A DNA stretch of 31,365 nucleotides from JBCDBH01 sp039184055 (lineage in GTDB: Bacteria; Acidobacteriota; Thermoanaerobaculia; Multivoradales; J023): contig JBCDBH010000021.1 in the NCBI GenBank assembly GCA_039184055.1, positions 1-31,365 on the forward strand, in the 5' to 3' direction. This document shows positions 23,543 to 30,419 of this stretch, one piece after another; within the stretch, counting starts at the first letter, position 1, and each line of letters starts with the position of its first letter. The notes beneath the pieces were generated by a model. It did not search any database. It had not been told where the DNA came from and saw only the letters and a program-made list of their open reading frames with translations. Made by a program: the position numbers and the translations under genes.

Positions 23543-25346
23543 CCGGGCTCGGTGGATCGAGACGACGATGTTGATAAAGCGCACCGTCGACAAAGCCGAG
23601 CCCTCGGTAGTAATCACGCGTGCCGATCGCCGCGATCACCGCCAGGTCGCGATAGCCATCGGCGGTGGCCCGAGCCACGGCGGCATCGACCAATCGACGC
23701 CCGAGCCCGCGATGCTGCGACCGAGGACGCCCATCGTCGGGCCCCGCTTCGAAACCCGCCACCCGTCCGTACACGTGGACCTCGCGGATCATCGCGCTGT
23801 CGCGGATCTCGTCGAGAAAAATCGGTGCCGACGGGAGCGAAAGCCGCAAAAAGCCACACAGACGATCCTCGTCGTCGAGCCAGCGAAAAAAGACCTCACG
23901 ACCGATTTGCGTGTCGTATTCGAGCGGTTCGAGCCGCAGCCGGTCCGGGTCGATCGCCTGGCCACGAATTTCGCGCGCGCGAATATCCTGGCTCGCCAGG
24001 CCTTTGGCGGTAAGCGACGCCTCGACGACCTGGCGGAAATTGGTCACCTTGTTGCCGGTGAAGATGTCGTCCCCCGGAATGTCGCGGATGATCCGGGTCA
24101 CCCGACAATAGGGCGGCACGGCGAGCAGACAAGGTTCGAGCACCCCGAGGAGCTCGTCGTGGCTATAGGGTCGCCACCGGCCGTCTTGGAAATACGCCAT
24201 CAGCTCGGCGCTCTCGATCAACGAGCACGGATAGATCTTGAGCTCGTCGGGACGAAAATCGGGCTCGCCGAAGATCCTTTGAAAATCTTCGACGTCACGC
24301 ACCGGATCGCTACCGTGGAGATTGGGCATCCAATGCGCGTGGATCTTGAACCCGGCGGAGCGTAGGAGGGTCATGGCTCGACGCGTTGCGGCGACGTCGT
24401 GACCGCGGTTGTTGGCCGCCAGCACCTCGTCGCTCAGGCTTTGATAGCCGATCTGGACCTTGGTGCAACCGAGCCGACGGATCCGTCGCACCTCGTCTTC
24501 GTCGAGATGATCGGGGCGCGTCTCCACCACCAGACCGACACAGCGCGCGCGCGCCGTTTCGTTGACCCGATGCGCCGCTTCGAGCTCGGCCCAGGTGGCG
24601 CTTTCGTCATCGCTGGTCAGTCGACCGTTTTGCTGTTGCCGTAGAAAACGACCGACCACCTCGTTGTACGACCTGTCGAGGGTTCGACCGTCGACATCTT
24701 CCTCGAGCTCGTCGAAATCGATCGGACCGGTATAGCGGGGAAACGACGCGCCCCCACGATCGATCTCTTCACGCACACGGTCGAAGTCGTTCATCGCGGC
24801 AAAACAGCGTTCGATGAACCACACCTGATAGCTCTCGGGGTAAAACGACCAGGTACCGCCGAGAATGATCATCTCCACCTTGTCGACTGGATGCCCGTTG
24901 ACGTGAAACGCGAGCAAGCGACCGAGCGTCTGGCCATAGGGATCGAATCGGAATTGCGCCGCGCGTTGCGCTCCGGGCTCGCGTGACAAATAGCTCTTGG
25001 GCATCCGCACGTCGTTGGGGCAAAAGATGCACTTGCCCGGGCACGGAAACGGCTTGGTGAGCACGGTTACGGGAGCGACGCCCGACATGGTGCGGATCGG
25101 TTTCATCCGCAACCGGGCGACGAACGCGGCCTCTTCCTTCCAGCCGTGACGCGGCGCCAGCGCCCGATAGCCACGGATGATCTCGCTCTTCGAAAACGCC
25201 CCGACGCCCGCCTTGGGGAATCGGCGCAGAATCCGATTGAGCGTCCGGGTGTCCGGTGCCGCATCGAGCGCCCGAATGGCGTCGATCACGCCGACCAGCT
25301 CGGTCTCGTGGTGAAAAGGGTCGAAATGATAGGCCGCCGTACGCAT
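23535..25346 (-). CDS. elp3: Elp3-family radical SAM/GNAT tRNA wobble-uridine enzyme
   Basis: 603 residues. The radical SAM cluster motif is C102-x3-C106-x2-C109 (PCPGKCIFCP), preceded by RTMSGVAPVTVLTKPF and followed by RMPKSYLSREPG; VEMIILGGTWSFYP and CVGLVVETRPDHLDEDEV are further Elp3 signatures. The C-terminus is a GNAT domain (HRGLGRRLV, then TRDYYRGLGF, about residues 540-585). Elp3 makes the cm5 group on U34 of certain tRNAs from acetyl-CoA using a SAM-derived radical; in bacteria it acts without the other Elongator subunits. Bacterial representatives are sporadic. It starts at ATG 25346, with GAGG and a TACACT box 10 nt upstream. Divergent from the avidin/Trm9-like pair, 38 bp away. 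Confidence 0.93.
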   Translation of the reverse strand: MRTAAYHFDPFHHETELVGVIDAIRALDAAPDTRTLNRILRRFPKAGVGAFSKSEIIRGYRALAPRHGWKEEAAFVARLRMKPIRTMSGVAPVTVLTKPFPCPGKCIFCPNDVRMPKSYLSREPGAQRAAQFRFDPYGQTLGRLLAFHVNGHPVDKVEMIILGGTWSFYPESYQVWFIERCFAAMNDFDRVREEIDRGGASFPRYTGPIDFDELEEDVDGRTLDRSYNEVVGRFLRQQQNGRLTSDDESATWAELEAAHRVNETARARCVGLVVETRPDHLDEDEVRRIRRLGCTKVQIGYQSLSDEVLAANNRGHDVAATRRAMTLLRSAGFKIHAHWMPNLHGSDPVRDVEDFQRIFGEPDFRPDELKIYPCSLIESAELMAYFQDGRWRPYSHDELLGVLEPCLLAVPPYCRVTRIIRDIPGDDIFTGNKVTNFRQVVEASLTAKGLASQDIRAREIRGQAIDPDRLRLEPLEYDTQIGREVFFRWLDDEDRLCGFLRLSLPSAPIFLDEIRDSAMIREVHVYGRVAGFEAGPDDGRPRSQHRGLGRRLVDAAVARATADGYRDLAVIAAIGTRDYYRGLGFVDGALYQHRRLDPPSPDA

Positions 25347-25384
25347 CGAGCCTCATAGTGTACAAACCGTGGTGTATAAAGGCG
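25347..25384. promoter_or_regulatory. 38-bp shared divergent promoter between elp3 and the avidin gene
   Basis: Minus strand: TACACT (25362-25357), 10 nt, then the elp3 ATG (25346). Plus strand: TATAAA (25375-25380), 4 nt, then ATG 25385 (or 7 nt to ATG 25388). Both transcripts would begin at or within a few nt of the start codon, and each -35 region lies across or inside the other gene's promoter. Confidence 0.5.
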
Positions 25385-25786
25385 ATGATGAATTGGCTTC
25401 CTCTCCTCGTCATGCTCGCTACACCCGTGACGCCGTGTCTCGGCCCTTCCGCCTGGGACAACGACGGCGGCTCGACCCTCCATATCGACTCGATCGCCGC
25501 CGACGGCCAGATCAGCGGTCATTACGTCAACCACGCCCAGGGCTACCGCTGTCAGGGCACCGCCTATCCGGTGACCGGCTGGTGGGCGCTCGATACCAAC
25601 GTCGTCACCTTCAGCGTCAAGTGGCAGAACGACCACGAACGCTGTAACTCGGTCACCTCCTGGGTGGGTTATTTCGAAGCCGGGTGCAAACGTCTCGTGA
25701 CGTCGTGGTTTCTGGTTCGCGACGATGCCGACAACCGTGACGACATGCTCAGCGGCGAAAGCGTCTTCATCCGTATCGCCCCGTGA
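25385..25786 (+). CDS. Avidin-family biotin-binding protein (rhizavidin-like), secreted
   Basis: 133 residues. The hydrophobic N-terminus (MMNWLPLLVMLATPVTPC) is a signal peptide; the mature part is one avidin beta-barrel. Aligned from memory with streptavidin: Asn26 (N23), Ser30 (S27), Tyr47 (Y43), Asn49 (S45), Trp80 (W79), Ser89 (S88), Thr91 (T90), Trp93 (W92), Trp108 (W108) and Leu110 (L110). GHYVNHAQG, CQGTAYP, ERCNS and VTSWFL are close to rhizavidin, including Cys56 and Cys87, which would form its strand-linking disulfide. Trp120 of streptavidin has no equivalent, as in dimeric avidins. The Asp128 position (GHD in streptavidin) reads GES, so this key ligand is changed. An extra Cys101 is present. 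The following methyltransferase overlaps by 4 nt. ATG 25388 is an equal start. Confidence 0.85.
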   Translation: MMNWLPLLVMLATPVTPCLGPSAWDNDGGSTLHIDSIAADGQISGHYVNHAQGYRCQGTAYPVTGWWALDTNVVTFSVKWQNDHERCNSVTSWVGYFEAGCKRLVTSWFLVRDDADNRDDMLSGESVFIRIAP

Positions 25787-26511
25787 ACACGGCCACCGTT
25801 CGCGCGCTCGGCGCGATCAATCGACGCTTCTACCAACACCACAGCGCCTCGTTTTCACGCACGCGCAACCGCCCGTGGCCGGGCTGGGCGTCGATCATCG
25901 AAGCACGTGACACGGCTTCTCCACTAAGCGTGCTCGACGCGGGCTGTGGCAACGGTCGCTTCGTCCGCTGGCTCGCCGGAGTCTGGCGTGGGGAGATCGA
26001 CTACGTGGGCATCGACGCCTCGCTCGACCTCCTCGCCATGGCGCGAGCGCGGCGTCCGGAAGGCATCACGCGCTATCGGCTGGGCGTGGTCGATCTACTC
26101 GATCCGCGACTCGCCACCACGGGCTCTTTCGACCTGATCGTCGCGCTCGGTCTGATGCATCACATCCCCGGGTACGTCAATCGAATCGCCCTCCTGCGTC
26201 GACTCGGTGAGCGGCTCGCGCCAGAAGGCCAGCTCGCGGTGGCTTTTTGGCGATTCGCGCCCCGGATCGCGGGCACGCAAAAGGTCATCGCCTGGCAGCC
26301 CTGGGCCCACGAGCTCGATCTCGATGAGCTCGAAGCAGGCGACTATCTGCTCGCGTGGCAGGGCGATCGCAGCGTGCCCAGGTATTGCCATCACACCGAC
26401 GACGACGAGCTCGCCCGACTCGAAAGCGATCGAACCACCGGGCTCACGGTCGTGCGTCGAATCCAGCCTGAGAACGAAGACAATCTCTACCTGCTCTTCG
26501 AACGATCCTGA
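25783..26511 (+). CDS. Trm9/ALKBH8-like class I SAM methyltransferase
   Basis: 242 residues from GTG 25783, overlapping the avidin stop (GTGA). SAM motif I is VLDAGCGNG (residues 50-58), then YVGIDAS, FDLIVALGLMHHI and LAPEGQLAVAFW. The N-terminal FYQHHSASFSRTRNRPWPGW has the F-S-x-T-R-x-x-P-W-P signature of Trm9/ALKBH8 methyltransferases, and VPRYCHHTDDDELARL resembles the R-Y-x-H-x-(F/Y)-x-x-x-E-L motif near their C-terminus. In eukaryotes these enzymes, with Trm112, methylate cm5U34 to mcm5U34 in tRNA, downstream of Elongator/Elp3. The neighbouring divergent elp3 makes that role attractive here; no Trm112 homologue is in the window. A generic small-molecule methyltransferase is the alternative. 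Confidence 0.8.
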   Translation: MNTATVRALGAINRRFYQHHSASFSRTRNRPWPGWASIIEARDTASPLSVLDAGCGNGRFVRWLAGVWRGEIDYVGIDASLDLLAMARARRPEGITRYRLGVVDLLDPRLATTGSFDLIVALGLMHHIPGYVNRIALLRRLGERLAPEGQLAVAFWRFAPRIAGTQKVIAWQPWAHELDLDELEAGDYLLAWQGDRSVPRYCHHTDDDELARLESDRTTGLTVVRRIQPENEDNLYLLFERS

Positions 26512-26527
26512 CTCGGCCCTCGACGGC

Positions 26528-28081
26528 TCAGAGATACCAGGTCGTCATCTCGTTCCACCATGTATCGAAGCTCTCCGAGTCGAGCACCCACGGTGGCCGG
26601 CCGACCTCGTCGACACAGGTGAAGTCGAGAGTCTCGTGCCCACCCTGGTCGAAATAGTCGAACATCAAGCCCCACAAACACGCCGCGCCATCGACGTCGA
26701 AAACGCCGTGATGGGCCGGCTCGACGATCAGATGACGACCTTCGGGATACCAGCGAATCGCTTCCTCGCCATACTCCCAAGCAGTCACCGTATCGAATCG
26801 ACCGGAGACAAAGAGCACCGGTACGTCGACCTCGCGCAACGTCTCGAATCCCAACGGGGGCGTATCCGCCACTGGCCATGCCTTACATCCTTGCTTCTGT
26901 TGCGCCAGGCGATAGTTGCCAAAGAGTGACTCGGCATCGGCGGCGAGCGCCGCGTCGACGTCGAAGATCGACATCGCCTCCGAACACTGCACGGTGAGCA
27001 ACATGCCGTAACTCAAACTCGACTTGAACATCCGCTCGATGAAAAGAAGCTGTCGGGCGAGCGGCACCCAATCCCCACCGTCGGCGGCATCGATCGCATA
27101 CGGCAGAGCCCGCGCGGTGAACAAATAGTAGACAAGCAAACGAATCCGCTCGGCGACATAGTCGCGACCGAGCGACAGTGTCCGCGTGGTCGTGGGATCG
27201 TCGAGCGCCGGCACGGTCACCGTCACCGGCTCCGACTCCAGCCGATCGAGCAAACGAGGCAATTGAGCCGCCATCCGCGGAAACGCCTCCCCACAGGCCG
27301 TGTCGCCTTTGCAGGCGGCCGCGAACCTCTCGAACGTCCGCTGCGCCAGTCGGCCTCGTTCGGCGAGGTTCGAGCGCTCCGGCGACACCATCCCGATCGC
27401 CAACGCCGACCGCACCGTCTCGGGATGACGCTGCAGATACACCTGGATCGCCCACGAGCCATACGAGCCACCGCGTAGGTTGATCTGGTCGTAACCGAGC
27501 CACTGACGGACCTCGTTCAGATCATCCATCGCGATCGGAGTCGTATAGAGCGTCACATCCGCGCGGGTGCTCAGCTCCTCCAAGCACGCCGCCACCTTGT
27601 CAGGCGGAAACATCTCCTCCAGCTTGCCCGGCGTCGCCCCCGCCGCGCCACCCAAATCACAATCGAGCGGGTTCGAAGCGCCCGTACCGCGCTGATCGAG
27701 CAACACGATGTCTCGGCCCCGCAACGGCGTCGCCTGCCACATCCCGAGCCCCATCCGACTCGCCGCCGCTCCCGGTCCACCGGCGAGGAAAAAGAGCGGA
27801 TCCGGCGCCGGAGTCGCTGTCGCCGCCGGAATGATCACCATCTCGAGATCGATCTTGCGTCCGCTTCGAGCCTCACGGTCCTCCCACACCGGGAGCGTTG
27901 CGCAGAGCAACGTCTCCTTCGCCCCCGGCCGCGTGCACGGCTCGGTCATCGGAAGGCGTTGCTGAGCGAGCTCGGCCCAGTGATCGGGAGAAAGAGCGGG
28001 TTCGGAGGAGGGAATCGTGGCACACGACGACAAGACGGTGGCCGTCGCCAAGCAGAGAATCGATCGATATAGCTTGGACAT
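26528..28081 (-). CDS. Alpha/beta-hydrolase lipoprotein, peptidase S33/TAP-like
   Basis: 517 residues. The N-terminus MSKLYRSILCLATATVLSSC has an LSSC lipobox (Cys20), so it is a lipoprotein. PLFFLAGGPGAAAS provides the oxyanion HGGP-like turn, GGSYGS the nucleophile (Ser206), SGRFDTVT the Asp and EPAHHGVF the His: a complete triad. The C-terminal part matches the TAP-like domain of proline iminopeptidase/tripeptidyl-type S33 enzymes. It probably trims peptides in the periplasm or outer membrane. TAGAGT lies exactly 6 nt before the ATG and no Shine-Dalgarno is visible. Its 3' end is 16 bp from the convergent Trm9-like gene. Confidence 0.9.
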   Translation of the reverse strand: MSKLYRSILCLATATVLSSCATIPSSEPALSPDHWAELAQQRLPMTEPCTRPGAKETLLCATLPVWEDREARSGRKIDLEMVIIPAATATPAPDPLFFLAGGPGAAASRMGLGMWQATPLRGRDIVLLDQRGTGASNPLDCDLGGAAGATPGKLEEMFPPDKVAACLEELSTRADVTLYTTPIAMDDLNEVRQWLGYDQINLRGGSYGSWAIQVYLQRHPETVRSALAIGMVSPERSNLAERGRLAQRTFERFAAACKGDTACGEAFPRMAAQLPRLLDRLESEPVTVTVPALDDPTTTRTLSLGRDYVAERIRLLVYYLFTARALPYAIDAADGGDWVPLARQLLFIERMFKSSLSYGMLLTVQCSEAMSIFDVDAALAADAESLFGNYRLAQQKQGCKAWPVADTPPLGFETLREVDVPVLFVSGRFDTVTAWEYGEEAIRWYPEGRHLIVEPAHHGVFDVDGAACLWGLMFDYFDQGGHETLDFTCVDEVGRPPWVLDSESFDTWWNEMTTWYL

Positions 28082-28087
28082 TCGACA

Positions 28088-28093
28088 ACTCTA
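28088..28093 (-). promoter_or_regulatory. -10 box 6 nt before the S33 peptidase start
   Basis: Minus-strand TAGAGT, 6 nt, ATG at 28081, no Shine-Dalgarno: a leaderless arrangement as at 9007 and 10671. GACACGTCACG (28120-28130, plus strand) lies about 27 bp further upstream. Confidence 0.45.
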
Positions 28094-28172
28094 GCGCCAG
28101 CCCTTCGACTCAGAGAGCCGACACGTCACGACACACGACCGGGTGAGCCCAGCCGGCTGTCGCGATAGAACT

Positions 28173-29252
28173 CTACCGCCACAAGTCGCTGATCCGGCCG
28201 GTATCGAGCGCCCGTTCGGCGGTGGCGCCGCATGCCTGGACGACGTGGATGAGATCGGCGAAGCGGGGATCCTGGGTGTGCCCTGCTTTGTAGCGAGCGT
28301 AGATTTGCTGGACGATCACGCCGATCTTGAACACGCCGTAGACGAAGTAGAAAAGCGGGTCGTCGAAGCTGCAGTTGCTCTGCTCGCGATAGCGCTCGAC
28401 GAGCCGGGCGCGATCGAGGTTGCCGGGGAGCGCGGTGAGCCCGAACATCCGTAGGGGCGCCGGGTCGGCGGCTTCGATCCAGTAGCCCAGCGTGGTGCCG
28501 AGATCCATCATGGGATCACCGACGGTGGACATTTCCCAATCGAGAATGGCGATGATGTGGGCGGGCTCGTCGGGATCGAGGACGAGGTTGTCGTATTTGT
28601 AGTCGTTGTGGATCAGGGCGACACCGCTGTCGGCGGGCTGGTTCTCGCCGAGCCAGGTGGCGGCGCGGTCCATGGTGGGGACGTCGTCGGTCTTGGCCTT
28701 GTGCCAACGACGGCTCCAGCCACTGATCTGGCGCTCAACGTACCCTGGCCCTTTGCCGAGCTCGGCGAGCCCCAAGGCGTCGACGTCGAGGGCGTGGAGC
28801 TCGGCGAGGGTGTCGATGGCGCGTTTGGACAGAGCCTTGAAACGCGCTGGATAGAGCTCGAGACCCTTGGGTGGCTTGGCGCGCAGGATGACTCCGCTCA
28901 CCCGCTCCATGACGTAGAACGGCGCACCGATGACCTCGGTGTCGTCGCAATAGGCGAGCGGTCGAGGCACGCGTGGCCAGACGTCGACTACCCGGCTGAG
29001 CACGCGGTGCTCACGCGCCATGTCGTGACCTCCACGGATCCCGGCAGCGCCAAAGGGTGGCCGCCGCAGCACCAGCTCACGCTCCCCGAGCTTCAGGAGA
29101 TAGGTGAGGTTGGAGAAGCCGGAGGGAAATTGCTCGATGGCGAGCTCGCCATCGAGCTCGAGAGCATCGCGTAGCCAGGTGGCGAGGGCGTCGCGATCGA
29201 GGTCTTCACCCTGGCGAATCTCGGTGGCGTGGTCGCGGGGATCGTCTTTCAT
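28173..29252 (-). CDS. APH-type phosphotransferase family protein (ACAD10/11-like)
   Basis: 359 residues. The kinase-like fold shows GFSNLTY (nucleotide loop), ELVLRRPP (Lys/Arg of the N-lobe), HNDYKYDN (His215, catalytic Asp217, Asn222) and ILDWE (Asp238, metal binding). LRRPPFG, FYVMERVSG and DWEMSTVGDPMMDLG are typical of the phosphotransferases associated with acyl-CoA dehydrogenases of the ACAD10/11 type, which phosphorylate hydroxy-acyl-CoA intermediates; the sequence is much closer to these than to antibiotic-resistance APH enzymes. No acyl-CoA dehydrogenase is in the window. On the minus strand TACACT lies 11 nt before the ATG and no clear Shine-Dalgarno is present. Next to the S33 gene in the same direction, but with a separate start. 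Confidence 0.88.
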   Translation of the reverse strand: MKDDPRDHATEIRQGEDLDRDALATWLRDALELDGELAIEQFPSGFSNLTYLLKLGERELVLRRPPFGAAGIRGGHDMAREHRVLSRVVDVWPRVPRPLAYCDDTEVIGAPFYVMERVSGVILRAKPPKGLELYPARFKALSKRAIDTLAELHALDVDALGLAELGKGPGYVERQISGWSRRWHKAKTDDVPTMDRAATWLGENQPADSGVALIHNDYKYDNLVLDPDEPAHIIAILDWEMSTVGDPMMDLGTTLGYWIEAADPAPLRMFGLTALPGNLDRARLVERYREQSNCSFDDPLFYFVYGVFKIGVIVQQIYARYKAGHTQDPRFADLIHVVQACGATAERALDTGRISDLWR

Positions 29253-29263
29253 GATCGGCTGGC

Positions 29264-29269
29264 AGTGTA
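29264..29269 (-). promoter_or_regulatory. -10 box before the phosphotransferase gene
   Basis: Minus-strand TACACT, 11 nt, ATG 29252; within the word GTGAGATACACT, which resembles elements in three other spacers. It predicts a 5' leader of only about 4 nt. Confidence 0.4.
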
Positions 29270-29456
29270 TCTCACGGGCTGGAGCTCGAAGGACTGCGAG
29301 CAGACTAGCGAAATCGGGAGAGTATGATCCGGTGCCACATCCCGCTAGCCGCAGAAGCGATGCCGTGGTCTAGAAATCCGGTAGAAGACGCTACACGAGA
29401 AGAGCCGTTCCTGAGCTGTCCTGCCCACTCGTCGAAATACGCAAAAGGAGAAGGTG

Positions 29457-30419
29457 ATGATTTCTATCGAGGTTCACTTTGCTCGCGCTGGGAAAGAATG
29501 GCCCGAATGGTCGACGCACGATCAGACCTCAGAAAGCATGGCCAAAAATATTCTGGGAATTGCAGAGATCCCTCAGGGAACAACCGATCTAAAGCTTTAC
29601 TTGAAAACCAAGGAGTCAAAGTATAGCTTATTTTCGATCGTCTTTGGCAATATGCTAGATGACTCGAATGGTTCCTATTCGTTTACGAAAGACCCCTCAG
29701 TGCCGGCAGTTGCCCCATGTCCACCTATTCCCCAAAACGCGAGAGTAGAACTAAAAGGTTCTCTGAAACCCAAGATGGCTCACATCACGATCGAAAACAA
29801 GGTTCGTTCTACCCAGCTCATGTTCTGTTGTATCTCAGTCATCGACGGCGACAGCCAGGAAATCTTCTCGAATGGGCAGCTCATCGTCCGTCTGCAAGAG
29901 CCCGTCGTTTTGGCCTCTGACACAGGAATGACATCTCTCTGTGTAGACTTCGACCCCACTGGATCGAAGTATGGTAGGCGACGCTGGTCGATCCACCCGA
30001 ACAGAGTTGCAGTTAACCATGGCACGACGTCCAAGATTCAATTCTCGCTGAATGCTCCCGACAACTATCAGATATTCTCCCTCAACCTCAGCAAGCACTT
30101 TTCTCCGATACAAGGTAGCCTCGGGATTATCAAAAGCGATTTCGGAACCGGCATCATCGTGATTACCAAAAGCTATTTCAAATCCCGAGCGCCACGAGTA
30201 TCGCTACCTATCCCGGTTAAACCCAGCGTTTTCACAGGCGTAGATGTGAAAATCATGAAGTTCGAAAACAACCTTATCGAGCTGTGGATCACGAATCATC
30301 TGCAGACCGCAGATCGAACGATAAGCTGCTTCGTCTCGGTCGCGCGCGTAGAATCAGGCACAGCCAAAGAGATCTTTACCAGTGGCGATCCACAGATCGA
30401 CCTCAAGGGGCCCGATTGA
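29457..30419 (+). CDS. Hypothetical protein with internal duplication, AT-richer
   Basis: 320 residues; AAGGAG lies 6 nt before ATG 29457 (GTG 29454 is in frame but too close). No signal peptide or catalytic motif. Two segments are related: about residues 90-150, with FCCISVIDGDSQEIFSNGQ followed by LIVRLQEP, and about 255-320, with SCFVSVARVESGTAKEIFTS followed by QIDLKGP. Both are preceded by hydrophobic/charged beta-type strands, so a tandem beta-sandwich protein is likely. Base and codon use are clearly more AT-rich than its neighbours, suggesting recent acquisition. Family not recognised. Convergent with the TPR gene, overlapping by 17 bp. The 204-bp spacer upstream holds nothing else recognisable apart from the phosphotransferase promoter. 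Confidence 0.75.
   Translation: MISIEVHFARAGKEWPEWSTHDQTSESMAKNILGIAEIPQGTTDLKLYLKTKESKYSLFSIVFGNMLDDSNGSYSFTKDPSVPAVAPCPPIPQNARVELKGSLKPKMAHITIENKVRSTQLMFCCISVIDGDSQEIFSNGQLIVRLQEPVVLASDTGMTSLCVDFDPTGSKYGRRRWSIHPNRVAVNHGTTSKIQFSLNAPDNYQIFSLNLSKHFSPIQGSLGIIKSDFGTGIIVITKSYFKSRAPRVSLPIPVKPSVFTGVDVKIMKFENNLIELWITNHLQTADRTISCFVSVARVESGTAKEIFTSGDPQIDLKGPD

Noticed and set aside
28173..29252. Aminoglycoside resistance phosphotransferase
   Set aside because: HNDYKYDN and DWE are shared by the superfamily, but LRRPPFG and DWEMSTVGDPMMDLG match the acyl-CoA-dehydrogenase-associated group instead.
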